Shown: positions 44,760-53,827 of the stretch, one piece after another
Layout of the letters: each line of letters begins with the position of its first letter
Position numbering within the stretch: the stretch's first letter is position 1
Source of the DNA: Paraburkholderia mimosarum LMG 23256 = NBRC 106338
Lineage (GTDB): Bacteria > Pseudomonadota > Gammaproteobacteria > Burkholderiales > Burkholderiaceae
Assembly (NCBI RefSeq): GCF_000739815.1
Contig: NZ_BBJJ01000008.1
Span: 147,243-211,242 of the forward strand
Length of the DNA stretch: 64,000 nt
Direction of reading: 5' to 3'
Notes under the pieces: generated by a model
What the model was told of the DNA's origin: nothing
What the model saw: the letters and a program-made list of their open reading frames with translations, nothing else
Databases searched by the model: none
Made by a program: the position numbers and the translations under genes

Positions 44760-47162
44760 ATGACCTATCAAGTTCTCGCACGCAAATGGCGACCGAAGGA
44801 TTTCGCTTCGCTCGTCGGACAGGAGCACGTGGTGCGCGCGCTCACGCATGCACTCGACGGCGGCCGCCTGCACCACGCGTATCTCTTCACTGGCACGCGC
44901 GGCGTGGGCAAGACGACGCTGTCGCGCATCTTCGCCAAGGCGCTCAACTGTGAGACCGGGGTGACGTCCAAGCCCTGCGGCGTATGCCGTGCGTGCCGGG
45001 AAATCGACGAAGGGCGCTTTGTCGATTATGTCGAGATGGATGCGGCGAGCAATCGCGGCGTCGACGAAATGGCGGCGCTGCTCGAGCGCGCGGTCTATGC
45101 GCCGGTCGATGCGCGCTTCAAGGTCTATATGATCGACGAAGTGCATATGCTCACGAACCACGCCTTCAACGCGATGCTGAAGACGCTGGAAGAACCGCCG
45201 CCGCACGTGAAGTTCATCCTTGCGACGACCGATCCGCAGAAGATTCCGGTTACGGTGCTTTCGCGCTGTCTGCAGTTCAACCTGAAGCAGATGCCGGCGG
45301 GCAACATCGTCGAGCATCTCACGCACATCCTGGGCGAGGAGAAGGTCGAGTTCGAGACGCAGGCGCTGCGCCTGCTCGCGCGCGCCGCAGACGGCTCGAT
45401 GCGCGACGCGCTCTCGCTCACCGACCAGGCCATCGCCTATTCGGCCAACCAGGTCACTGAAGAAGCGGTCCGCGGCATGCTGGGCGCGCTCGACCAGAGC
45501 TATCTGATCCGCCTCATCGACGCGCTGGTGGCCGGCGACGGCGCGAGCGTGCTGGCCATCGCCGACGAAATGGCGCTGCGCAGCCTGTCGTTCTCCACGG
45601 CGCTGCAGGACCTCGCGAGCCTGTTCCACCGTATCGGCTGGGCGCAGTTCGCGCCTTCGTCGGTGCTCGACGAGTGGCCAGAAGCCGACGACATTCGCCG
45701 CTTTGCGCAAGCCTTGAGCCCGGAGCAGGTCCAGCTTTTCTATCAGATCGCCACGCTCGGCCGCAGCGAAATAGGTCTCGCGCCCGACGAATACGCTGGT
45801 TTCACGATGACGCTTTTGCGCATGCTCGCGTTCGAGCCCTCCGTGGGCGCGGGCAGCGTGGGCAGCGCGCCCGCGTCGAAGCCTGCCGCGGCGAGTGCCG
45901 GGGCACGTGCAGCAGCTCCCGCGGTGGCATCTGCACGCACTGTGGCGCCGGCCGGCCAGGCTTTTGTCCACAGAGCCGAAGCAGCGGAGCCGCCGCGCGC
46001 CGCGAGCGTGCTCAATGCGGCGAACTCCGTCGAAACGCAGGCGGTCAAGGCGACCGTCGCCGATACGGCGGCCAATGCGACTGTGTCGCCTGCCGCGGAC
46101 GCACCGGTTTCCATGGCCGTTGCTGGACCAAAGGTCGTCCCGCCTTGGGAAGACGAGGGTGAGACCGCGTCGGGCACACGCACGGAGCAAGCCGGACCCG
46201 CAATCGATGACGCGCCTGCAGCAGAGCCGCAAGCGGTTCAGGCGGAGTCTGCCGCGCCCGCGCTGCAACCCGAATCGCTCGAAGATGCAGCCGCCTCGAC
46301 GTCTGTTCGTGGCGGCGCAAGCGCGGCGCTCGACGTGCTGCGCAGCAAGGGCATGCGTGTTTCCCCGAACCGCGCAGCGGGTGGCGCGGCGAGCGCGGCG
46401 GCTGCGCCCGCGTCCGCGCCGAAGGCCGCGCCGCGCGTCGAAGTGAAGGTGCCGACGCCGGATCCCGCCCGCCGCGCCGCCGCTGCGCAGCAAGCGCAGG
46501 TGCGCCAGCCGGCCCGCGAGCCGAATGCGCGGCAGGACGCCTCCGGTGCGCCGCCGTGGGACGACATCCCGCCCGACGACTACGTGCCGCTCGGCGCCGA
46601 CGACGCCTACTTCGCGCCGCCCGACGACGGCTTCGTGCCCGCTTACGACGGCGAGCCGTCCGCGCCGCGCGCCAGCGCTTCGGCGCCGGTGCCTTCACCG
46701 GCCGTGGTCGACGTGAGCAAGCTGCCGCCGGGCATTGCGCTCGATCCGATCGGCTTCGCGGGCGACTGGCCCGCGCTTGCCGCGACGCTCTCGCTCAAGG
46801 GCATCTCGTACCAGCTCGCCTTCAACAGCGAACTGACGGCGCTCGAAGGCACGCTGCTCAAGCTCAGCGTACCGGTGCCGCAGTACGCGGAAGCCTCGCA
46901 GGTCGCGAAGCTCAAATCGGCGCTTGCCGAGCGCCTTGGCAAGCCGGTCGAGGTGAGCGTGGAAGTCGGTCCGGCGCGCCGCACAGCGGCCGCGCTCGAC
47001 GCCGCGGCGCGCGCGCAGCGTCAACGCGAAGCCGAGCGCGAGATCGGCGCCGACCCCTTCGTGCAGCAACTGATTCGCGACTTCGGCGCGAGCATCGTGC
47101 CGGGTTCGATCCGGCCGATCGCGCCGGAAGCCGCATCGGGCGGCAGTCAATCCGCCCACTGA
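44760..47162 (+). CDS. dnaX: DNA polymerase III subunits tau/gamma
   Basis: An 800-residue clamp-loader ATPase. Walker A GTRGVGKT is at residues 45-52, the four zinc cysteines are at 64, 73, 76 and 79 (the same numbers as in E. coli), and SRCLQFNLK near residue 170 holds the arginine-finger region. Residues from about 370 to 640 are Ala/Pro-rich and disordered. A C-terminal tau domain for polymerase contact follows (about 650-800). I do not see an A-rich slippery heptamer such as the E. coli AAAAAAG, so a gamma form by frameshifting is not supported. ybaB follows, then recR, a conserved order. Confidence 0.96.
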   Translation: MTYQVLARKWRPKDFASLVGQEHVVRALTHALDGGRLHHAYLFTGTRGVGKTTLSRIFAKALNCETGVTSKPCGVCRACREIDEGRFVDYVEMDAASNRGVDEMAALLERAVYAPVDARFKVYMIDEVHMLTNHAFNAMLKTLEEPPPHVKFILATTDPQKIPVTVLSRCLQFNLKQMPAGNIVEHLTHILGEEKVEFETQALRLLARAADGSMRDALSLTDQAIAYSANQVTEEAVRGMLGALDQSYLIRLIDALVAGDGASVLAIADEMALRSLSFSTALQDLASLFHRIGWAQFAPSSVLDEWPEADDIRRFAQALSPEQVQLFYQIATLGRSEIGLAPDEYAGFTMTLLRMLAFEPSVGAGSVGSAPASKPAAASAGARAAAPAVASARTVAPAGQAFVHRAEAAEPPRAASVLNAANSVETQAVKATVADTAANATVSPAADAPVSMAVAGPKVVPPWEDEGETASGTRTEQAGPAIDDAPAAEPQAVQAESAAPALQPESLEDAAASTSVRGGASAALDVLRSKGMRVSPNRAAGGAASAAAAPASAPKAAPRVEVKVPTPDPARRAAAAQQAQVRQPAREPNARQDASGAPPWDDIPPDDYVPLGADDAYFAPPDDGFVPAYDGEPSAPRASASAPVPSPAVVDVSKLPPGIALDPIGFAGDWPALAATLSLKGISYQLAFNSELTALEGTLLKLSVPVPQYAEASQVAKLKSALAERLGKPVEVSVEVGPARRTAAALDAAARAQRQREAEREIGADPFVQQLIRDFGASIVPGSIRPIAPEAASGGSQSAH

Positions 47163-47240
47163 TTTGCGCCGCGCGGCGCGAGAGGGCGTCGCGCGCTTTC
47201 GGGCGCATGGATTCGAACGACTACAGAAGGAGCAGTGACT

Positions 47241-47567
47241 ATGTTGAAAGGCCAACTCGCCGGGCTCATGAAGCAAGCCCAGCAGATGCAGGAAAACATG
47301 AAGAAGATGCAGGAGCAGCTTGCCCAGATCGAAGTCGAGGGTCAGGCTGGCGCCGGTCTCGTCAAGGTCACGATGACCTGCCGCAACGACGTGCGTCGCG
47401 TGTCGATCGATCCGAGCCTGCTCGCCGACGACAAGGACATGCTCGAAGACCTCGTGGCCGCGGCGTTCAACGACGCGGTGCGCAAGGCCGAAGCCACGTC
47501 GCAGGAAAAGATGGGCGGCATGACCGCCGGTCTGCCGCTGCCGCCGGGCTTCAAGATGCCGTTCTGA
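47241..47567 (+). CDS. ybaB: YbaB/EbfC family nucleoid-associated protein
   Basis: A 108-residue DNA-binding protein with the family start [27 protein letters not shown] (coiled helix) and the conserved [10 protein letters not shown] and PPGFKMPF end. It forms dimers that bind DNA with little sequence preference. The ATG at 47241 has a GAAGGAG ribosome-binding site about 9 bases upstream, which decides against the start two codons earlier. It lies between dnaX and recR as in most proteobacteria. Confidence 0.95.
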   Translation: MLKGQLAGLMKQAQQMQENMKKMQEQLAQIEVEGQAGAGLVKVTMTCRNDVRRVSIDPSLLADDKDMLEDLVAAAFNDAVRKAEATSQEKMGGMTAGLPLPPGFKMPF

Positions 47568-47737
47568 GTCACGGTGCGGGCGCTGGCCGGCTTCGGACGG
47601 GCCAGTACCCGTTTGCGTGAATCTGGCCGCGATCGGCGCGTCGTGCACGCGCCGGCGTCGAGGCGCCAGAAGCAGATGGACCTGGCCAGAAGGCGCTTAC
47701 GCGTCAAACTCATTCGCGCGTTCGGCGCTGAATCCGC

Positions 47738-48334
47738 ATGAAACAACCTTCCGCTCTCGCTGCGCTCGTGGAGGCGCTGCGCGTGTTGCCAGGCGTCGGG
47801 CCGAAGTCGGCGCAACGCATGGCCTACCACCTGATGCAGCACGACCGCGAGGGCGCGCAAAAACTCGGCAACGCGCTCTTGTTCGCAACCGGGCACCTGA
47901 AGCATTGCGAGAAGTGCAATACCTTCACCGAAGCTCAGGTGTGCGAAACTTGCCTCGACGAGGAGCGTGATCCGACGTTGCTGTGCGTCGTCGAAACGCC
48001 GGCCGACCAGATCATGCTCGAGCAGACCATGACGTACCGCGGGCTGTATTTCGTGCTGATGGGGCATCTGAGTCCGCTCGACGGCATCGGACCGAAAGAG
48101 ATCCATTTCGACCGGCTCGTGAAGCGCGCGTCGGACGGCGTCGTCAAGGAAGTGGTGCTCGCAACCAATTTCACGAACGAGGGCGAGGCGACGGCCCATT
48201 ATCTCGGCCAGACGCTCAAGGCGCGCGGCCTCGCCGTCACGCGCCTCGCACGCGGCGTGCCGGTTGGCGGCGAACTCGAATACGTCGACGCGGGCACCAT
48301 CGCGCGGGCCATGCTCGACCGGCGCTCGATGTAG
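47738..48334 (+). CDS. recR: Recombination protein RecR
   Basis: A 198-residue protein of the RecFOR pathway that helps load RecA on gapped DNA. The N-terminal HhH is in [20 protein letters not shown], the C4 zinc finger is in [17 protein letters not shown] near residue 55, and the Toprim domain starts at [11 protein letters not shown] near residue 80. Length matches E. coli RecR (201). It is 170 bp after ybaB on the same strand. Confidence 0.97.
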   Translation: MKQPSALAALVEALRVLPGVGPKSAQRMAYHLMQHDREGAQKLGNALLFATGHLKHCEKCNTFTEAQVCETCLDEERDPTLLCVVETPADQIMLEQTMTYRGLYFVLMGHLSPLDGIGPKEIHFDRLVKRASDGVVKEVVLATNFTNEGEATAHYLGQTLKARGLAVTRLARGVPVGGELEYVDAGTIARAMLDRRSM

Positions 48335-48404
48335 CGTTTGCGATGCCTCGATAGCGGCGCATTGCGAGCCGCGCCGCCTCGGCAACAGAACGAAAGGAGA
48401 CACC

Positions 48405-49676
48405 ATGAGCGCAGCAGCCGCTTCCCCCGAATCCCATGCGAACGCAGCGGGCGCCAAAAGCGCGGGTCCGCTCGCGGGCGTCAAGGTCCTCGAACTCGGC
48501 ACGCTGATCGCCGGCCCGTTCGCCGCGCGCTTTCTCGGCGAGTTCGGCGCCGAGGTCATCAAGATCGAAGATCCCAAGGGCGGCGACCCGCTGCGCAAGT
48601 GGCGCAAGCTCTATCCCGAGGCGGGGGGCACGTCGCTCTGGTGGGCCGTGCAGGCGCGCAACAAGAAGTCCGTCACGGTGAACCTCAAGGCCGAGGAGGG
48701 AAAGGAGATCGTCCGGCGGCTCGCGAAGGAAGCCGACATCGTCATCGAGAACTTCCGGCCCGGCCTGCTCGAAAAGCTCGGGCTCGGCTACGACGTCCTT
48801 TCGAAAGAGAATCCCGGCCTCGTGATGGTGCGGCTTTCGGGGTACGGCCAGACCGGTCCGTATCGCGACCGTCCGGGCTTCGGCGCGATCGCCGAATCGA
48901 TGGGCGGCCTGCGCCACATCACCGGTTATCCCGACCTGCCGCCGCCGCGCATCGGCATTTCGATCGGCGACTCGATTGCCGCGTTGCACGGCGTGATCGG
49001 CGCGATGATGGCGCTGCATCACCGCAACATGAACGGCGGCAGCGGCCAGATCGTCGATGTCGCGCTCTACGAGGCCGTGTTCAACATGATGGAGAGCGTG
49101 GTGCCTGAGTACGGCGTGTACGGCATGGTGCGCGAGCGCACCGGCGCGTCGCTGCCGGGCATCGTGCCGTCGAACACCTATCCGTGCCGCGACGGCAGCA
49201 TCGTGATCGGCGGCAACAGCGATCCGATCTTCAAGCGCCTGATGACGGCCATCGACCGCGCGGATCTCGCCAACGATGCGCAACTCGCACACAACGACGG
49301 CCGCGTGCCGCGCACGGCGGAGATCGACGGCGCGATCGCGGCATGGCTCTCCACGCGCACCATCGACGAGGCACTCGACGTGCTCAACGCGGCCGATGTG
49401 CCCGTGGGCCGCATCTACAGTGTGGCCGACATGTTCGCCGATCCGCAATTCGCGGCGCGCCAGATGATCCAGCAGTTCCGCTGGCAGGCGCCGGGTGCGA
49501 AGGACGGCGAGGGTGTGGACATCGCGCTGCCCTCGGTCACGCCCAAACTCTCCGCCACGCCGGGCGATACGCGCTGGCTCGGTCCCGCGCTCGGTGAACA
49601 TACGGAAGAAGTCCTGCAGACGCTGGGATATGACGCAGACCACATCGCGCGGTTGCGCGAGCAACAAGTTATTTAA
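48405..49676 (+). CDS. Family III CoA-transferase (CaiB/BaiF)
   Basis: A 423-residue enzyme that moves CoA between organic acids through an aspartyl-CoA thioester. The family N-terminus is visible as PLAGVKVLELGTLIAGPFAARFLGEFGAEVIKIE from residue 23. ENFRPGLLEKLGLGYD and SGYGQTGPYRDRPGFGAIAESMGG follow, and the catalytic Asp is expected near residue 190 in IGDSIAALHGVIGA. An AAAGGAGACACC ribosome-binding site fixes the ATG at 48405. It lies 70 bp after recR and is not obviously linked to it. The acyl substrate cannot be told from sequence. Confidence 0.9.
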   Translation: MSAAAASPESHANAAGAKSAGPLAGVKVLELGTLIAGPFAARFLGEFGAEVIKIEDPKGGDPLRKWRKLYPEAGGTSLWWAVQARNKKSVTVNLKAEEGKEIVRRLAKEADIVIENFRPGLLEKLGLGYDVLSKENPGLVMVRLSGYGQTGPYRDRPGFGAIAESMGGLRHITGYPDLPPPRIGISIGDSIAALHGVIGAMMALHHRNMNGGSGQIVDVALYEAVFNMMESVVPEYGVYGMVRERTGASLPGIVPSNTYPCRDGSIVIGGNSDPIFKRLMTAIDRADLANDAQLAHNDGRVPRTAEIDGAIAAWLSTRTIDEALDVLNAADVPVGRIYSVADMFADPQFAARQMIQQFRWQAPGAKDGEGVDIALPSVTPKLSATPGDTRWLGPALGEHTEEVLQTLGYDADHIARLREQQVI

Positions 49677-49791
49677 GGCGGTTCGTCTTCACGACGTTCC
49701 ACTGCGGCTTCGTGCTGGTCTGCTGGGCGCGATGAACGGGGTGTCTTCGAGGCAGCATCGTCAGCCGTACTCGCTTCGCTGCTCGACAGGC

Positions 49792-49820
49792 AAAACGGCT
49801 CGCACGTCGCGAGCCGTTTT
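49792..49820. terminator. Bidirectional terminator between CoA-transferase and quinone oxidoreductase genes
   Basis: A 12-bp perfect inverted repeat, AAAACGGCTCGC (49792-49803) and GCGAGCCGTTTT (49809-49820), with a 5-base loop; the A and T ends serve both convergent genes. Confidence 0.9.
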
Positions 49821-49849
49821 GGTATCGCTGCACGCTTCGCAGTAAGCGA

Positions 49850-50821
49850 TCAGGGCTCGATCACGATCTTGCCCGTCACCTTGCGCGACGCCATGTCCTT
49901 GAGCGCCTGCGCGGTATCGGCGAGCTTGTAGCGCTTCGAGACATAGGGCTTGAGCTTGCCTTCGCCGATCCAGCCCACCATCTGCGCGAACGCCGCCGCA
50001 TTGTGCTGCGGTTCGCGGCGCGCGAAATCTCCCCAGAACACGCCGACGAGGCTCGCGCCCTTGAGCAGCGCGAGATTGAGCGGGAGTCGCGGGATCTCGC
50101 CGTTCGCGAAGCCCACGACGAGATAGCGCCCGCGCCAGCCGATGCTGCGAAAGGCAGGCTCCGCATACTCGCCGCCCACCGGGTCGTAGATCACGTCGGG
50201 GCCCTGGCCGCCGGTGAGCGCCTTGATGCGCTCGCGCAAGTCCTCGGTGCTGTAGTTGATGGTGGCGTCGGCACCGAAGCGGCGGCACACCTCGAGCTTT
50301 TCCTCGCTCGACGCCGCGGCGATCACGCGCGCGCCGAGGACCTTGCCGATCTCCACTGCCGCGAGGCCCACGCCGCCCGCCGCGCCGAGCACGAGCATCG
50401 TCTCGCCTGCGCGCAACGCGGCGCGATCGACGACGGCGTGATGCGACGTGCCATAGGCCAGCGTGAAGGCGGCGGCCGTCGCGAAGTCGGCGCCCTCGGG
50501 CAGCGCCACGCATGCCGATGCATCGGCAAGCGCCTGCTCGGCGAATGCGCCGGTGCCCACATAAGCCACCACGCGCGTTCCGGGTGCGAGCTTCACGCCT
50601 TCGCCCGCGGCGCGCACCACGCCCGCAAGCTCGGCGCCGGGCGTGAAGGGCAGCGGCGGCTTCATCTGATACTTGTTCTCGATGATGAGCACGTCGGGAA
50701 AATTGACGGCTGCGGCCTTCACGTCGATCACCACCTGGCCCGCGCCGGGCACGAGGTCGGGCTGCTCTTCGAGCGTGAGCGAGTCGGGCGGGCCGTACTG
50801 GTTGCAGCGGATTGCGCGCAT
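49850..50821 (-). CDS. NADPH:quinone oxidoreductase, zinc-free MDR family
   Basis: A 323-residue medium-chain dehydrogenase/reductase. The GroES-like N-terminal domain contains VNFPDVLIIENKYQMKPPLPFTPGAELAG, and the Rossmann motif VLGAAGGVGLAAVEIG is near residue 145. The catalytic-zinc Cys and His of alcohol dehydrogenases are missing, so it belongs to the Qor-like group that reduces quinones or enones. The start MRAIRCNQYG has an AGGAGA ribosome-binding site. The physiological substrate is unknown. It diverges from surE. Confidence 0.9.
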   Translation of the reverse strand: MRAIRCNQYGPPDSLTLEEQPDLVPGAGQVVIDVKAAAVNFPDVLIIENKYQMKPPLPFTPGAELAGVVRAAGEGVKLAPGTRVVAYVGTGAFAEQALADASACVALPEGADFATAAAFTLAYGTSHHAVVDRAALRAGETMLVLGAAGGVGLAAVEIGKVLGARVIAAASSEEKLEVCRRFGADATINYSTEDLRERIKALTGGQGPDVIYDPVGGEYAEPAFRSIGWRGRYLVVGFANGEIPRLPLNLALLKGASLVGVFWGDFARREPQHNAAAFAQMVGWIGEGKLKPYVSKRYKLADTAQALKDMASRKVTGKIVIEP

Positions 50822-51075
50822 CGTGTCTCCTTTCTCTTCTGGTTCGGTTGCGTTCGGTCGTTTCGAGCCTGGGTTCGCTACAGCGGAACAGTGTACGGCA
50901 ATCCGCTTCGACGCGAACGATCGTGCGATTTATGGTGCCGGGACTGTTGCGGGTGGAGTGCATCGCTTACGCGAACGTGCCGCGGAACGGCGGGCGAACC
51001 CGATGTCCGGGGTAGCCACGCAGCCGGGGCCGGGCTGTCGTTCGCGTGCCTTCTTTCCTCGGTTACAATCGCTCG

Positions 51076-51837
51076 ATGCGAATACTACTCAGCAACGACG
51101 ACGGTTATCTCGCCCCCGGCCTTGCCGCGCTCTACGAAGCGCTCAAGCCGCTCGGCGAAGTCACCGTGATGGCGCCCGAGCAGAACTGCAGCGCTGCATC
51201 GAACTCGCTTACGCTGTGGCGCCCGCTGTCGGTGCTGCGCTCCGCGACGACCGGCTTCTACTACGTGAACGGCACGCCCACCGACTCGGTGCATATCGCG
51301 CTCACGGGCATGCTAGACCACCAACCCGACCTCGTGGTCTCCGGCATCAACAACGGCCAGAACATGGGCGAGGACACGCTCTACTCGGGCACGGTGGCCG
51401 CGGCGACCGAAGGCATCATGTTCGGCGTGCCGGCCATTGCGTTCTCGCTGGTCGACAAGGACTGGATGCATCTCGATTCCGCCGCGCGCGTCGCGGCCGG
51501 GATCGTCGCGCATTACCTCGCGAATCCGCTGCCCGGTCATCCGCTCCTGAACGTCAACATTCCGAACCTGCCGTATGACGAGCTTGGCGAATGGCGCGTC
51601 ACGCGCCTCGGCAAGCGTCATCCTTCGCAGCCCGTGATCCGCGAGACCAATCCGCGAGGCGAGCCGATCTACTGGATCGGGCCGTCGGGCAGCGCGCGCG
51701 ACGCAAGCGAGGGCACGGACTTCCACGCGGTATCGAACGGCCACGTGTCGATCACGCCGCTGCAACTCGATCTCACCCACACACAGATGCTCCCCGCGAC
51801 GCACGACTGGGCGCGCAAGGGCGGCAGCGCTTCATGA
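51076..51837 (+). CDS. surE: 5'/3'-nucleotidase SurE
   Basis: A 253-residue metal-dependent nucleotidase active on nucleoside monophosphates and short polyphosphates. The metal site NDDGYLAPG is at residues 7-15, a SNSLTL segment near residue 42, and [22 protein letters not shown] near residue 92 are family signatures. The start [10 protein letters not shown] is chosen; the longer frame adds ten residues. Its stop overlaps the pcm start as ATGA, so the surE-pcm-nlpD-rpoS order is tightly packed. Confidence 0.96.
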   Translation: MRILLSNDDGYLAPGLAALYEALKPLGEVTVMAPEQNCSAASNSLTLWRPLSVLRSATTGFYYVNGTPTDSVHIALTGMLDHQPDLVVSGINNGQNMGEDTLYSGTVAAATEGIMFGVPAIAFSLVDKDWMHLDSAARVAAGIVAHYLANPLPGHPLLNVNIPNLPYDELGEWRVTRLGKRHPSQPVIRETNPRGEPIYWIGPSGSARDASEGTDFHAVSNGHVSITPLQLDLTHTQMLPATHDWARKGGSAS

Positions 51838-52904
51838 CGGGCGAGCGCACGAAGCGTTTTCCCCTTGGGCTCGCGGATCTCGTGCGTGAGACGCGCAGGC
51901 ACGACACGCGGCCCGGCGACGCGCGCACGCCGCTGGCAGGCGCGGGCAACGGGAGCCCTTCGAAGCCAGGCGCTGGCGCAGGTGCGAAGCCAGGGGCAAC
52001 GCTCGTTGCGAAGTCCACGGCAAACGCGCCGTTCAAAGCGTCGCCTGCGAAGCCCGTCAATGGCAAGCCGGCGAGCGCCAAGCCGGTCGCGGCGGGCGCC
52101 AAGCCGTCGACTGCCATCAAGACCACGCTCGCGGCCGGCAACGTTGGGTCGGCGCGCGCGGTTCCCTCTGGCGCTGCAACTGCGCCGCGCCCCGCGGCGT
52201 CCGTCACGGGCGCACCTGGCGTTGCGCTCAACGGCGCCCACGCATTGACTTCGGAACGCGTTCGCGAACGCATGGTCGAACGGCTGCGTGCAAACGGCAT
52301 CGCCGATGCGCGCGTGCTTCAGGCACTCGCGGCCGTGCCGCGTCACATGTTCGTCGACCCGGGCCTCGCTACCCAGGCCTACGAAGACGCGGCGCTGCCG
52401 ATCGGTCATCACCAGACCATCTCGAAGCCTTCGGTGGTCGCGCGGATGCTCGAACTGGCGGGCGCGGGCCGAGTGCTGGAGCGCGTGCTGGAAATCGGCA
52501 CCGGTTGCGGCTATCAGGCGGCGGTGCTGAGCCAGATTGCACGCGACGTGTATTCCATTGAACGCATCAAGCCGTTATACGAGCGCGCGAAGACGAATCT
52601 TCGTCCGCTGCGTATTCCGAATATCCGCTTGCACTACGGCGACGGACGGCTCGGTTTGCCGTCGGCGGCGCCGTTCGACGCGATCGTGATCGCCGCCGCG
52701 GGCTTCGACGTGCCGCAGGCGCTGCGCGAGCAACTCGCCATCGGCGGGCGGCTCGTGGCGCCCGTCGCCGTATCGGGGGCGGCGGGCGGCGCTGGCGAAG
52801 CCACGCAGGTTCTGACGCTCGTCGAGCGCACGGGGCCGGCGCAGTGGCGTGAGTCGCGCCTCGATCGCGTTTTCTTTGTCCCCTTAAAATCTGGAGTGAT
52901 CTGA
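51834..52904 (+). CDS. pcm: Protein-L-isoaspartate O-methyltransferase with long N-terminal extension
   Basis: A 356-residue enzyme that methylates L-isoaspartyl residues in damaged proteins using SAM. The methyltransferase core runs from about residue 138 ([19 protein letters not shown]) to the end, with [12 protein letters not shown] near residue 185 and SAM motif [13 protein letters not shown] near residue 219. The first roughly 135 residues are an Ala/Lys/Pro/Gly-rich, low-complexity stretch not found in the usual 208-residue Pcm. The ATG at 51834 overlaps the surE stop; a later start would remove the extension, but the overlap favours the full form. nlpD starts 5 bp after its stop. Confidence 0.92.
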   Translation: MTGERTKRFPLGLADLVRETRRHDTRPGDARTPLAGAGNGSPSKPGAGAGAKPGATLVAKSTANAPFKASPAKPVNGKPASAKPVAAGAKPSTAIKTTLAAGNVGSARAVPSGAATAPRPAASVTGAPGVALNGAHALTSERVRERMVERLRANGIADARVLQALAAVPRHMFVDPGLATQAYEDAALPIGHHQTISKPSVVARMLELAGAGRVLERVLEIGTGCGYQAAVLSQIARDVYSIERIKPLYERAKTNLRPLRIPNIRLHYGDGRLGLPSAAPFDAIVIAAAGFDVPQALREQLAIGGRLVAPVAVSGAAGGAGEATQVLTLVERTGPAQWRESRLDRVFFVPLKSGVI

Positions 52905-52909
52905 ATCCG

Positions 52910-53815
52910 ATGAGTATGTTGCGCGCGATCCAAAGAAACCGCCTGACTGTCGATCTGACCGCAGCCGCTCGTGGCGCTTCGGTCATCGCGCTCTGTCTTC
53001 TGACCGCATGCGCCACGCGACTCGATCAGGCGCCCGTCGTCGACCGCACGGCGCCGCTGGGCACGGCGGCGCAGCCACCTGTGCCGCTCGGGCCGCCGCC
53101 TCCGGGATATTACCGGGTGAAGCCGGGCGACACTCTCTATAGGATTGCGCTCGAAAACGGCCAGAATTATCGCGACATCGCGACGTGGAACAATCTCACC
53201 AATCCGAACCAGATCGAGGTAGATCAGTTGCTGCGCGTGGTGCCGCCTGGTGCGGGCACGGCGTCGGCATACACGCCAGGTGTCGTGACCGCGCCGGTTC
53301 CGGGCGTGGGCGCGGCGCTGGGCGCGCCGGCAGCAGGAGGGCCGGCGCAGCCGCCGATCTACGGTTCGGGTGCGAATGCAGCGGCGCCGTCTGCCGCGGT
53401 GCCTCCCCAGCCGGCTGCGAGCGGCGGCGACATGGCCGCGGCGCCGGGCAACATCGCGCTTGCATGGCCGGTGCGTGGTCCGGTGCTCAACGGCTTCGAC
53501 GATTCGAAGAACAAGGGCATCAATATCGGTGGTGCGCCGGGCGATTCCGTCAAGGCAGCAGGCGACGGACGCGTGGTTTATGCCGGAAATGGGCTGCGCG
53601 GTTACGGCAATCTCATTATCATCAAGCATGACGCGACGTTTCTGACCGCGTACGCACACAACCGGGCTTTGATGGTAAAAGAAGGGGATGCAGTCACCAA
53701 AGGTCAGAAGATCGCGGAAATGGGCAATACCGACTCAGACAGGGTGATGCTGCATTTCGAAGTACGCCGTCAGGGCAAGCCCGTCGACCCACTGAAGTAC
53801 TTGCCGCCGCAATAA
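52910..53815 (+). CDS. nlpD: NlpD-like LysM/M23 lipoprotein, probably catalytically inactive
   Basis: A 301-residue lipoprotein with lipobox LLTAC (Cys34). A LysM domain covers about residues 64-110 (YYRVKPGDTLYRIAL), a Gly/Ala/Pro-rich linker follows, and an M23 (LytM) domain covers about 180-301. The active-site motifs are degenerate: KGINIGG replaces HxGxD-type residues and VMLHFEVR lacks the first His of HxH. It should therefore act like E. coli NlpD, activating a division amidase rather than cutting peptidoglycan. It precedes rpoS, and in E. coli the main rpoS promoter lies inside nlpD. Confidence 0.93.
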   Translation: MSMLRAIQRNRLTVDLTAAARGASVIALCLLTACATRLDQAPVVDRTAPLGTAAQPPVPLGPPPPGYYRVKPGDTLYRIALENGQNYRDIATWNNLTNPNQIEVDQLLRVVPPGAGTASAYTPGVVTAPVPGVGAALGAPAAGGPAQPPIYGSGANAAAPSAAVPPQPAASGGDMAAAPGNIALAWPVRGPVLNGFDDSKNKGINIGGAPGDSVKAAGDGRVVYAGNGLRGYGNLIIIKHDATFLTAYAHNRALMVKEGDAVTKGQKIAEMGNTDSDRVMLHFEVRRQGKPVDPLKYLPPQ

Positions 53816-53827
53816 AGCGAGCCGACT

